Shown here in pieces: positions 1-5,184 of a DNA stretch of 5,184 nucleotides. The DNA is taken from the NCBI GenBank assembly GCA_040902705.1, contig JBBDWT010000080.1, positions 1-5,184 of the forward strand, written 5' to 3'. A program made the translations under genes and the position numbers. The first letter of the stretch is position 1. Each line of letters opens with the position of its first letter. Below the pieces are notes generated by a model, which had not been told where the DNA came from, did no database searches, and worked only from the letters and a program-made list of their open reading frames with translations. Source of the DNA: DATBSK01 sp040902705 (GTDB taxonomy: Bacteria > Actinomycetota > Acidimicrobiia > IMCC26256 > PALSA-555).

Positions 1-120
1 TCTGCCCGGGGCCTTGCTCGCCCTGGGTGAACGACCCGCACCAACCGGACCAGATCGCTACCAAACCGACGTCCGCGCAAGCTGCGCTCGACGCAGAACC
101 GTGCGGCACAACCGATCCAC

Positions 121-150
121 GCTCCGCTGGCCTGTTCGGGCCGGGGGAGC
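121..150 (+). promoter_or_regulatory. Leader hairpin 1 (GC-rich stem-loop)
   Basis: The left arm 121-132 (GCTCCGCTGGCC) pairs with the right arm 139-150 (GGCCGGGGGAGC) around the 6-base loop TGTTCG. The 12-position stem has ten Watson-Crick pairs, one T-G wobble and one mismatch. No T-run follows, so it does not look like a classical intrinsic terminator. It abuts a second hairpin and lies about 40 bases before the L3 ribosome-binding site. A role in attenuation, ribosomal-protein binding or mRNA processing is possible but is inference. Confidence 0.55.
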
Positions 151-180
151 GTTCGCGTGAGCGGACGTTCACGCCGACGC
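149..180 (+). promoter_or_regulatory. Leader hairpin 2 just before the L3 RBS
   Basis: The left arm 149-160 (GCGTTCGCGTGA) pairs with the right arm 169-180 (TCACGCCGACGC) around the 8-base loop GCGGACGT. Ten of twelve positions are Watson-Crick, one is a T-G wobble and one is a C-C mismatch. The inner six pairs, GCGTGA/TCACGC, are perfect. It shares two bases (149-150) with the foot of hairpin 1, so the two could stack coaxially or compete for their outermost pairs. It ends 8 bases before the AGAAGG of L3, a position where it could influence L3 translation (inference). Confidence 0.55.
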
Positions 181-188
181 AGACGAGC

Positions 189-194
189 AGAAGG
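189..194 (+). promoter_or_regulatory. Ribosome-binding site of L3
   Basis: AGAAGG lies 11 bases before the ATG at 206. It is weaker and farther from the start than the sites of L4 and L23. No other ATG, GTG or TTG exists in this frame between the stop at 158-160 and 206, so the start is well fixed. Confidence 0.6.
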
Positions 195-205
195 CGCGAC
201 AGAAG

Positions 206-982
206 ATGGCTGCCAAGGGGATCCTCGGGCGCAAGCTCGGCATGACCCAGATCTGGGACGCGCAGAACCGCGTTGTCCCCGTGACCGTGATCGAGGCCGG
301 GCCCTGTCGCGTCGTGCAGCTCAAGACTCCCGAGCGCGACGGCTACGCCGCGGTGCAGCTCGCGTACGGGACCACCAAGGCGCAGCGGCTGACGAAGCCC
401 GAGCTCGGCCACCTCTCGAAGGCGGGAGCCGACCCGTCGCGCGAGCTCGCCGAGCTCCGCGTCGACGACCTCTCTGCCTACTCGGTCGGCCAGGTCATCG
501 CCGCCGACGTGTTCGACGCCGGCGACCTCGTCGACGTCACCGCGATCAGCAAGGGCAAGGGCTTCACCGGCGTCATGCAGCGCCACAACTTCAAGGGTCA
601 GGGCGCGAGCCACGGAAACCACAAGAGTCACCGCGCTCCGGGCGCGATCGGCGCCTGCGCGACGCCGGCGCGCGTGTTCCGGGGCCAGCGCATGGCGGGT
701 CAGCACGGTGCGAAGAAGGTCACCACCCTGAACCTCGAGGTCGTCGAAGGCGACCCCGAGCGGGGGTTGCTGCTCGTGAAGGGCTCCGTGCCCGGTGCGA
801 ACGGCAGCCTCGTGTTCGTGCGCAACGCGGTGAAGGGCCCGAAGGTCGGTCCGTACGAGCCCCGCGCGAAGGCAGAGCCCGAGGGTGCGACCGCAGGTGA
901 CTCCGATGCCGAAGGCTCGCCCGCGGACGGGGTATCCCCGGCCGCAGAGCCTGAGGCCGTGCAGGAGGAGGTATCGGCGTGA
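206..982 (+). CDS. rplC: 50S ribosomal protein L3 (uL3)
   Basis: This is a large-subunit protein that binds 23S rRNA early in assembly; its central loop reaches towards the peptidyl-transferase centre. The 258-residue product opens with the typical KGILGRKLGMTQIWD block. It carries the family signature around residues 115-122 (SKGKGFTG), then HGNHKSHRAPGAIG and FRGQRMAGQHG, and the core closes with LLLVKGSVPGANGS near residue 200. The family is usually about 205-220 residues. Residues from about 216 on are an extra acidic Ala/Pro/Glu-rich tail, and its last 25 residues (234-258) are nearly copied at the end of L4. At the position of the E. coli glutamine that PrmB methylates (Gln150) this protein has Ala152, so that modification is not expected. 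Val codon GTA appears in this gene only in the tail. The stop overlaps the GTG start of L4. Confidence 0.98.
   Translation: MAAKGILGRKLGMTQIWDAQNRVVPVTVIEAGPCRVVQLKTPERDGYAAVQLAYGTTKAQRLTKPELGHLSKAGADPSRELAELRVDDLSAYSVGQVIAADVFDAGDLVDVTAISKGKGFTGVMQRHNFKGQGASHGNHKSHRAPGAIGACATPARVFRGQRMAGQHGAKKVTTLNLEVVEGDPERGLLLVKGSVPGANGSLVFVRNAVKGPKVGPYEPRAKAEPEGATAGDSDAEGSPADGVSPAAEPEAVQEEVSA
913..952 (+). promoter_or_regulatory. Palindrome/hairpin in repeat copy A
   Basis: The inner stem pairs 923-932 (GCGGACGGGG) with 936-945 (CCCCGGCCGC) around the loop TAT, with nine of ten pairs Watson-Crick and one A-G mismatch at 927/941. After an asymmetric internal loop (919-922 against A946), an outer stem pairs AGGCTC 913-918 with GAGCCT 947-952, all six Watson-Crick. 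It ends 10 bases before the L4 Shine-Dalgarno. The same fold exists in copy B with a compensatory base-pair change. Whether it works as RNA or as a DNA palindrome is not known. Confidence 0.65.
963..972 (+). promoter_or_regulatory. Strong ribosome-binding site of L4
   Basis: AGGAGGAGGT lies inside the L3 tail, 6 bases before the GTG at 979. It is a near-perfect match to the 16S rRNA 3' end and the strongest such site in the window. It selects GTG 979 as the L4 start, although that codon overlaps the L3 stop. The AGGAGG part (963-968) is conserved in the second repeat copy, where it serves L23. Confidence 0.85.
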
Positions 983-1773
983 ACGTCGACGTCATCTCTC
1001 CGAAGGGCACCAAGGCCGGCTCCGCGGAGCTGCCCGACGACCTGTTCGGCATCGAGCCGAACGTCGCGGTGCTGCACCAGGTCATCAACGCCCAGCTCGC
1101 GCACCGCCGCGCCGGCACGCACAGCACGAAGACGCGTGCCGAGGTCGCCGGGGGCGGCGCGAAGCCGTGGCGTCAGAAGGGCACCGGCCGGGCGCGCCAC
1201 GGATCGATCCGATCGCCGCAGTGGCGCGGTGGCGGCATCGCGCACGGCCCGAAGCCCCGCGACTACTCCGAGAAGACGCCCAAGAAGATGGTGCGCCTCG
1301 CGCTGCGGTCCGCGCTCTCCGACCGCGCGGCCGAGGGCCGGGTGAAGGTGCTCGACAGCTGGGGCATCGACGAGCCCAAGACCAAGGCCGGGGTCGACCT
1401 CCTCGTCGGGCTCGGGCTGCGCCCCGCAGGCGAGCGGGCACCGCGGGTGCTGATCGTCCTCGACCGCGGCGAGCACGCGGTCTGGAAGTCGTTCCGCAAT
1501 CTCGGCGAGCGCGTGCAGATCGTGCTCCCCGAGGAGCTCAACCCGTACGACATCCTCCTCAACGACTGGATCGTCTTCTCGAAGGCGACGCTCGACGACA
1601 CCAACGCCCGCTACGCCGAGAAGGCGGAGGCGGCGCCTGCGAAGAAGGCGGCGCCGGCCAAGACAGCGCCGAAGGCCGCGGACACGAGTGAACCGGATGC
1701 CGAAGGCGCGCCCGCGGACGGGGTACCCCCGGCCGCAGCGCCGAAGGCCATCGAGGAGGGTGACGACGCATGA
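979..1773 (+). CDS. rplD: 50S ribosomal protein L4 (uL4)
   Basis: This is a large-subunit protein whose globular domain sits on the ribosome surface and whose long loop lines the exit tunnel. In E. coli it also represses the S10 operon. Length is 264 residues against about 200-220 in most bacteria. The tunnel loop is clear at residues 57-96 (GGGAKPWRQKGTGRARHG, then SPQWRGGGIAHGPKPRDY). Lys67 corresponds to E. coli Lys63, so the common macrolide-resistance change is absent. The core ends near residue 215 (FSKATLDDTNARYAEKA). It is followed by a Lys/Ala/Pro linker (PAKKAAPAKTAPKAA) and a 25-residue end (240-264) copied from, or shared with, the L3 end. The GTG start overlaps the L3 stop by GTGA, and the stop overlaps the L23 start by ATGA, both signs of translational coupling. 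Confidence 0.98.
   Translation: MNVDVISPKGTKAGSAELPDDLFGIEPNVAVLHQVINAQLAHRRAGTHSTKTRAEVAGGGAKPWRQKGTGRARHGSIRSPQWRGGGIAHGPKPRDYSEKTPKKMVRLALRSALSDRAAEGRVKVLDSWGIDEPKTKAGVDLLVGLGLRPAGERAPRVLIVLDRGEHAVWKSFRNLGERVQIVLPEELNPYDILLNDWIVFSKATLDDTNARYAEKAEAAPAKKAAPAKTAPKAADTSEPDAEGAPADGVPPAAAPKAIEEGDDA
1705..1742 (+). promoter_or_regulatory. Palindrome/hairpin in repeat copy B
   Basis: The inner stem pairs 1714-1723 with 1727-1736 around the loop TAC and is identical in sequence to copy A. The outer stem pairs GGCGC 1705-1709 with GCGCC 1738-1742. The T917-A948 pair of copy A is replaced here by G1708-C1739, so pairing is kept while both bases change. The outermost A-T pair of copy A is lost (A1704 opposite G1743). 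It ends 11 bases before the AGGAGG at 1754. Confidence 0.65.
1753..1760 (+). promoter_or_regulatory. Ribosome-binding site of L23
   Basis: GAGGAGGG lies inside the L4 tail, 9 bases before the ATG at 1770, and supports that start. Bases 1754-1759 are the exact counterpart of 963-968 in repeat copy A. Confidence 0.8.
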
Positions 1774-2063
1774 GCCGCGACGCACGCGACGTGGTCATCC
1801 GCCCGGTCGTGTCGGAGAAGTCGTACGCGTCGTACGACGACAACGTCTACACGTTCGTAGTCGCCGACGACGCCAACAAGGTGGAGATCCGCCAGGCGAT
1901 CGAGTCGATCTTCAACGTCAAGGTCACCAACGTGAACACCCTCAACCGGCGCGGCAAGCGAAAACGCAACCGCCGCACCGGTGGCTACGGCAAGCGTGCC
2001 GGCCAGAAGCGGGCGATCGTGTCGCTCGCCGAGGGCGACCACATCGAGATCTTCGGGAGCTGA
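1770..2063 (+). CDS. rplW: 50S ribosomal protein L23 (uL23)
   Basis: This small large-subunit protein binds 23S rRNA domain III beside the tunnel exit. Trigger factor and the signal recognition particle dock there. The 97 residues match the usual bacterial length (about 95-100), with no tail. The N-terminal VVIRPVVSEKSY contains the conserved VSEK; Glu16 corresponds to the E. coli glutamate (Glu18) contacted by trigger factor. The middle shows NVYTFVVADDANKVEIRQAIESIFNVKVTNVNT. The basic loop RRGKRKRNRRTGGYGKRAG follows, then the closing strand KRAIVSLAEGDHIEIF. The start overlaps the L4 stop by ATGA; one base separates the stop from the GTG of L2. Confidence 0.97.
   Translation: MSRDARDVVIRPVVSEKSYASYDDNVYTFVVADDANKVEIRQAIESIFNVKVTNVNTLNRRGKRKRNRRTGGYGKRAGQKRAIVSLAEGDHIEIFGS
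2055..2059 (+). promoter_or_regulatory. Ribosome-binding site of L2
   Basis: GGGAG lies 5 bases before the GTG at 2065 and supports that codon as the L2 start over in-frame codons further upstream, such as GTG 1981, which would add residues unlike any L2. Confidence 0.6.
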
Positions 2064-2064
2064 C

Positions 2065-2901
2065 GTGGCGATTCGCAAGCGCAAGCCCACCAGCCCCGGC
2101 CGTCGGTTCCAGACCGTCTCGGACTTCTCGGAGATCACCCGCGATCGCCCCGAGAAGGCGCTGACGCGTTCGAAGAGCAAGACGGGCGGGCGCAACTCGT
2201 ACGGCCGCATGACCGCGCGACACCGCGGTGGTGGCCACAAGCAGAAGTACCGCCAGGTCGACTTCCGCCGCGACAAGGACGGCATCCCGTCGAAGGTCGC
2301 ATCGATCGAGTACGACCCGAACCGCAACGCGCGGATCGCGCTCCTCCACTACTACGACGGCGAGAAGCGGTACATCATCGCCCCGCAGGGTGTCGAGGTC
2401 GGCGACGTGCTCCAGAGCGGGCATGGCTCCGAGATCCGTTCGGGCAACGCGCTCCCGCTGCGCTTCATCCCGGTCGGCACGATCGTCCACAACGTGGAGC
2501 TCAAGCCGGGCGCGGGCGCCAAGATGGGCCGCGGCGCAGGCGCGGCGATCCAGCTCGTGGCCAAGGAAGGCGTCCACGCGACGCTGCGACTCCCGTCGAC
2601 GGAGATGCGGCGGGTCGCGATCGACTGTCGCGCCACCGTCGGCGCCGTCGGCAACGCCGAGGCGTCGCTGGTCAAGATCGGCAAGGCGGGCCGCAACCGG
2701 TGGAAGGGCAAGCGCCCCCACACCCGTGGTGTCGCGATGAACCCGGTCGACCACCCGCTCGGTGGTGGCGAAGGCAAGAGCTCCGGTGGTCGGCACCCCG
2801 TGTCGCCGTGGGGCAAGCCCGAGGGCCGTACCCGCAAGAAGGGCAAGAAGTCCGACGAGATGATCATCCGGCGCCGCCGTAGTCGCGGCAGCCGCAGGTA
2901 A
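2065..2901 (+). CDS. rplB: 50S ribosomal protein L2 (uL2)
   Basis: This is a core large-subunit protein needed for subunit association and for the peptidyl-transferase region. The chosen GTG start gives 278 residues, near the family norm (273 in E. coli), beginning AIRKRKPTSPGRRFQ. Recognisable blocks are GRMTARHRGGGHKQKYR, the OB-like stretch YDPNRNARIALLHYYDGEKRYIIAP, and the SH3-like part with GTIVHNVELKPGAGAKMGRGAG. The family signature PHTRGVAMNPVD is present. His230, in DHPLGGGEGKSSGGR, corresponds to the E. coli His229 implicated in peptidyl-transferase function. The end is strongly basic (IIRRRRSRGSRR), as usual. There is no extra tail, unlike L3 and L4. It is the only complete gene in the window that ends in TAA. 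Confidence 0.98.
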   Translation: MAIRKRKPTSPGRRFQTVSDFSEITRDRPEKALTRSKSKTGGRNSYGRMTARHRGGGHKQKYRQVDFRRDKDGIPSKVASIEYDPNRNARIALLHYYDGEKRYIIAPQGVEVGDVLQSGHGSEIRSGNALPLRFIPVGTIVHNVELKPGAGAKMGRGAGAAIQLVAKEGVHATLRLPSTEMRRVAIDCRATVGAVGNAEASLVKIGKAGRNRWKGKRPHTRGVAMNPVDHPLGGGEGKSSGGRHPVSPWGKPEGRTRKKGKKSDEMIIRRRRSRGSRR

Positions 2902-2910
2902 CAGGCAGTA

Positions 2911-2916
2911 GAGGGA
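2911..2916 (+). promoter_or_regulatory. Ribosome-binding site of S19
   Basis: GAGGGA lies 7 bases before the ATG at 2924, within the 22-base gap between L2 and S19. This is the longest intergenic gap in the window after the leader. Confidence 0.65.
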
Positions 2917-2923
2917 ATCACGC

Positions 2924-3202
2924 ATGCCGCGAAGCCTCAAGAAGGGCCCGTTCGTCGACGACCACCTCGAGAAGAAGGTGGATGCGATGAACGCGTCCGG
3001 GGACCGCAAGGTCATCAAGACGTGGTCGCGCCGCTCGACCATCACGCCCGACATGGTGGGTCACACGATCGCGGTCCACGACGGCCGCAAGCACGTGCCC
3101 GTGTACATCAGCGAGGCGATGGTCGGTCACAAGCTCGGTGAGTTCGCGCCCACGCGCACGTTCCGGTTCCACGCCGGCCAAGAGCGATCGGTGAGGCGCT
3201 GA
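2924..3202 (+). CDS. rpsS: 30S ribosomal protein S19 (uS19)
   Basis: This small-subunit head protein contacts S13 and 16S rRNA and forms part of the bridge to the large subunit near the A-site tRNA. The 92 residues equal the usual bacterial length. It opens with PRSLKKGPFVDDHLEKKV and contains IKTWSRRSTITPDMVGHTIAVHDGRKHVPVYI. It ends with the family signature region MVGHKLGEFAPTRTFR and a short basic end. The stop is two bases before the L22 ATG. Confidence 0.98.
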   Translation: MPRSLKKGPFVDDHLEKKVDAMNASGDRKVIKTWSRRSTITPDMVGHTIAVHDGRKHVPVYISEAMVGHKLGEFAPTRTFRFHAGQERSVRR

Positions 3203-3204
3203 CG

Positions 3205-3962
3205 ATGCCCGACGCCGAGACCCTCCCGACCGAGACCCGGCAGACGGTCGCCCGCCTGCGCCACCTCCGGACCTCACCGACCAAGGTGCGACCGGTCCTG
3301 GCGCTCATCGCGGGCCAGGACGTCTTCACCGCGCGCGACACGCTGCGGCTCTCCGACCGCGCGGTGTCGCACGACATCGGCAAGGTGCTCGACTCGGCCG
3401 TGGCCAACGCGGAGCACAACGACAACATCCCCGAGGACGAGCTCTACATCGCCAACGCGTACGCCGACGAGGGCCCGACGAACAAGCGGTGGCGCCCGCG
3501 TGCCCGCGGTCGCGGCACGCGCATCCGCAAGCGCACGACGCACCTGACGATCGTCGTCGCCCGCTTCGGCGACGAGCAGCTCGAATTGCGGCGCAAGGCC
3601 GAGGCGGCGAGCCCCCGCGGCCCACGCCGGCCGACGCGTCGCCGCGCCCCACGCGCCACCGAGCAGGAACACGACCACGACCACGAGCACGACGATGACG
3701 TGGCCGACGACGCCGACGAGGCCACGCCGGCCGAGAAGGCCACCAAGAAGTCGGCGAAGAAGTCGACGAAGAAGGCCGCCAAGACCACGAAGAAGGCCGC
3801 CAAGACGGCCGAGAAGTCGACGAAGACGGCGAAGAAGGCCAAGAAGACCAGCGCCACGAAGACCGGTGCCGAGAAGTCGACGAAGAAGACGACCGCGAAG
3901 AAGACGCCGACGAAGAAGTCGCCCACGACCGATCCGGGCGACGCGAGCGACGAGGACGCCTG

Positions 3963-3963
<1 letters not shown>
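3205..3963 (+). CDS. rplV: 50S ribosomal protein L22 (uL22) with a long tail
   Basis: This large-subunit protein contacts all 23S domains and extends a beta-hairpin into the exit tunnel. Residues 1 to about 121 are a normal L22: RHLRTSPTKVRPVLALIAGQ, then AEHNDNIPEDELYIANAYADEGPTNKRWRPRARGRGTRI, and HLTIVVAR closing the fold. The remaining 131 residues, over half of the protein, are an extension. First comes an Arg/Pro stretch. Next is EQEHDHDHEHDDD (153-165), with four histidines alternating with acidic residues. A Lys/Ala/Thr/Ser run follows (about 178-242) with KKSAKKSTKKAAKTTKK-type repeats, and the end is acidic (DPGDASDEDA). Lys/Ala/Pro tails on L22 are known in mycobacteria (from memory); the His/Asp run is less usual. 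GGTGAGG (3190-3196) lies 8 bases before the ATG. The stop shares one base with the S3 start. Confidence 0.97.
3736..3918 (+). repeat. Low-complexity Lys-rich coding repeat in the L22 tail
   Basis: The DNA is built of short units of AAG-AAG followed by Ala, Thr or Ser codons. All lysines use AAG. One 19-base unit, encoding most of AEKSTK, occurs identically at 3808-3826 and 3868-3886, 60 bases apart. Such a tract can change length by slippage or unequal recombination without shifting the frame. Protein output resembles the C-terminal tail of histone H1; the similarity is of composition and need not mean homology. Confidence 0.75.
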
Positions 3964-4901
<938 letters not shown>

Positions 4902-4907
4902 CGACCG

Positions 4908-5184
4908 ATGCTGATGCCGAAGAAGGTTCGGCACCGCAAGGTGCAGCGGGGTCGACGCCGCGGGGTCGCCAAGGGTGGCACGCGCGTCACGTTCGGCGAC
5001 TTCGGGATCCAGGCGCTCGAAGCAGGCTGGATCACCAACCGCCAGATCGAAGCCGCTCGAATCGCGATGACCCGACACATCAAGCGTGGTGGGAAGGTCT
5101 GGATCAACATCTTCCCGGACAAGCCGGTGACGCAGAAGCCGGCCGAGACGCGCATGGGTTCGGGCAAGGGCAACCCGGAGCACT
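4908..5184 (+). CDS. rplP: 50S ribosomal protein L16 (uL16), 5' part
   Basis: This is a late-assembling large-subunit protein at the A-site and central protuberance base, important for tRNA positioning. The window holds the first 92 codons plus one base of a protein usually about 136-140 residues long; the 3' end lies beyond the edge. It starts MLMPKKVRHRKVQRGRRRGVAKGG, then FGDFGIQALEAGWITNRQIEAARIAMTRHIKRGGKVWI. Both family signatures are visible: KRGGKVWINIFPDKPVT and RMGSGKGNPEH. Arg82 corresponds to the E. coli Arg81 that is hydroxylated in some proteobacteria. His92 stands where Tyr is common (GNPEY). Six bases separate it from the S3 stop. Confidence 0.97.
   Translation, partial: MLMPKKVRHRKVQRGRRRGVAKGGTRVTFGDFGIQALEAGWITNRQIEAARIAMTRHIKRGGKVWINIFPDKPVTQKPAETRMGSGKGNPEH

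Larger units (their letters stand above)
1..205 (+). other. Non-coding leader upstream of L3
   Basis: No gene is recognised in this stretch. In the frame of L3 the last stop is TGA at 158-160, so nothing upstream is fused to L3. In the canonical operon S10 (rpsJ) lies immediately upstream, but none of the three plus frames shows the conserved S10 C-terminus. S10 therefore either ends before the window, leaving a spacer of more than 200 bases, or lies elsewhere. The region holds two adjacent hairpins (121-150 and 149-180) and several smaller, mutually exclusive pairings at 75-105. I see no convincing -35/-10 promoter pair. A weak frame open from 27 runs into L3 in another frame and resembles nothing I know. 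Being a 5' leader or long intercistronic spacer is inference. Confidence 0.7.
905..982 (+). repeat. Tail repeat, copy A (3' end of L3)
   Basis: These 78 bases encode the last 25 residues of L3 plus the stop. They align without gaps, at a constant offset of 791 bases, with 1696-1773 at the end of L4. Over 905-968, 56 of 64 bases are identical, including 17 in a row at 918-934; the remaining 14 bases before and including the stop are less alike. The shared peptide reads DAEGSPADGVSPAAEPEA here against DAEGAPADGVPPAAAPKA in L4. Identical choice of synonymous codons, including GTA and GGG, points to common descent of the DNA rather than convergent tails. The copy contains a palindrome (913-952) and the L4 Shine-Dalgarno. 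Confidence 0.9.
1696..1773 (+). repeat. Tail repeat, copy B (3' end of L4)
   Basis: This is the second copy of the 78-base segment at 905-982, in the same reading frame relative to its own gene and ending exactly at the stop. The best-preserved part is 1696-1742. Differences in the palindrome region are few: T to G at 1708, T to C at 1726 in the hairpin loop, A to C at 1739, and T to G at 1743 at the foot of the outer stem. The first and third of these restore a base pair together. The segment also contains the L23 Shine-Dalgarno at the place equivalent to the L4 site in copy A. Confidence 0.9.

Noticed and set aside
5..27. Small hairpin CCCGGGG / CCCTGGG at the window edge
   Set aside because: There are seven pairs including a wobble around a 9-base loop in very GC-rich DNA; it is too weak to call without upstream context.
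121..150. Intrinsic terminator before L3
   Set aside because: The stem is strong, but no T-run follows and the essential L3 gene starts only 56 bases further on; a regulatory or structural hairpin is more plausible.
2..160. Frame open from the window edge to TGA 158-160 as a C-terminal extension of S10
   Set aside because: The translation (LPGALLALGERPAPTG...) is not S10-like and not like the other tails here. It cannot be excluded without upstream sequence.
27..245. Frame of 72 codons from GTG 27 as a small gene or as the S10 end
   Set aside because: There is no ribosome-binding site, no similarity to S10, and it overlaps the well-supported L3 start in another frame.
1201..1210. Perfect 10-base palindrome GGATCGATCC
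   Set aside because: It lies in the highly conserved L4 tunnel-loop coding region and is explained by the Gly-Ser-Ile-Arg codons; a single short palindrome is expected by chance.
885..1691. Plus-strand frame overlapping L3 and L4, sharing a peptide with the frame at 1688-2164
   Set aside because: Not a gene: it lies inside rplC and rplD and is Arg-rich. The shared peptide is a by-product of the DNA repeat, which is reported separately.
700..1785. Open frame of 361 codons on the minus strand
   Set aside because: It is antisense to L3 and L4 and has no recognisable domain; it is a composition shadow.
1981..2064. Upstream GTG at 1981 as the L2 start
   Set aside because: It would overlap most of the end of L23 and add 28 residues unlike any L2; GTG 2065 has a ribosome-binding site and gives the normal N-terminus.
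1942..3054. Open frame of 370 codons on the minus strand
   Set aside because: It is antisense to L23, L2 and S19, with the same explanation.

Overview
The window is a stretch of the bacterial S10 ribosomal-protein operon. All genes are on the plus strand, in the canonical order L3 (rplC), L4 (rplD), L23 (rplW), L2 (rplB), S19 (rpsS), L22 (rplV), S3 (rpsC), then the first 92 codons of L16 (rplP), cut by the window edge. Base composition is GC-rich, with nearly all codons ending in G or C. The protein sequences look actinobacterial; the L3 N-terminus and the general style suggest an Acidimicrobiia-like lineage, but that placement is inference.

Layout: 1-205 is a non-coding leader before L3. 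It shows no recognisable end of S10 and contains two back-to-back hairpins (121-150 and 149-180). From 206 on, the genes are packed with overlaps or very short gaps: L3/L4 share GTGA, L4/L23 share ATGA, L22/S3 share one base, and the other gaps are 1, 22, 2 and 6 bases. This points to one polycistronic, translationally coupled mRNA. The products all go into the ribosome. L3, L4, L23, L2, L22 and L16 belong to the large subunit (peptidyl-transferase surroundings, tunnel wall and tunnel exit). S19 and S3 belong to the small-subunit head.

The unusual part is not gene content but the 3' ends of the genes. L3, L4, L22 and S3 all carry C-terminal extensions beyond the conserved core. The last 25 codons plus stop of L3 (905-982) and of L4 (1696-1773) are copies of one another: 56 of 64 bases match over the first part, and both are exactly 78 bases long. 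Each copy contains a GC-rich palindrome, in which one outer base pair differs between copies by a compensatory T-A to G-C change. Each copy also ends with the Shine-Dalgarno sequence of the next gene. The element therefore looks like a duplicated 'tail + hairpin + ribosome-binding-site' module at two consecutive gene junctions. L22 has a 131-residue tail with a His/Asp run followed by a histone-H1-like Lys/Ala/Thr segment. S3 has a Glu-rich, probably helical tail.

No mobile-element gene, CRISPR array, tRNA or rRNA was seen. Long open frames on the minus strand and in other plus frames are shadows of these GC-rich genes.
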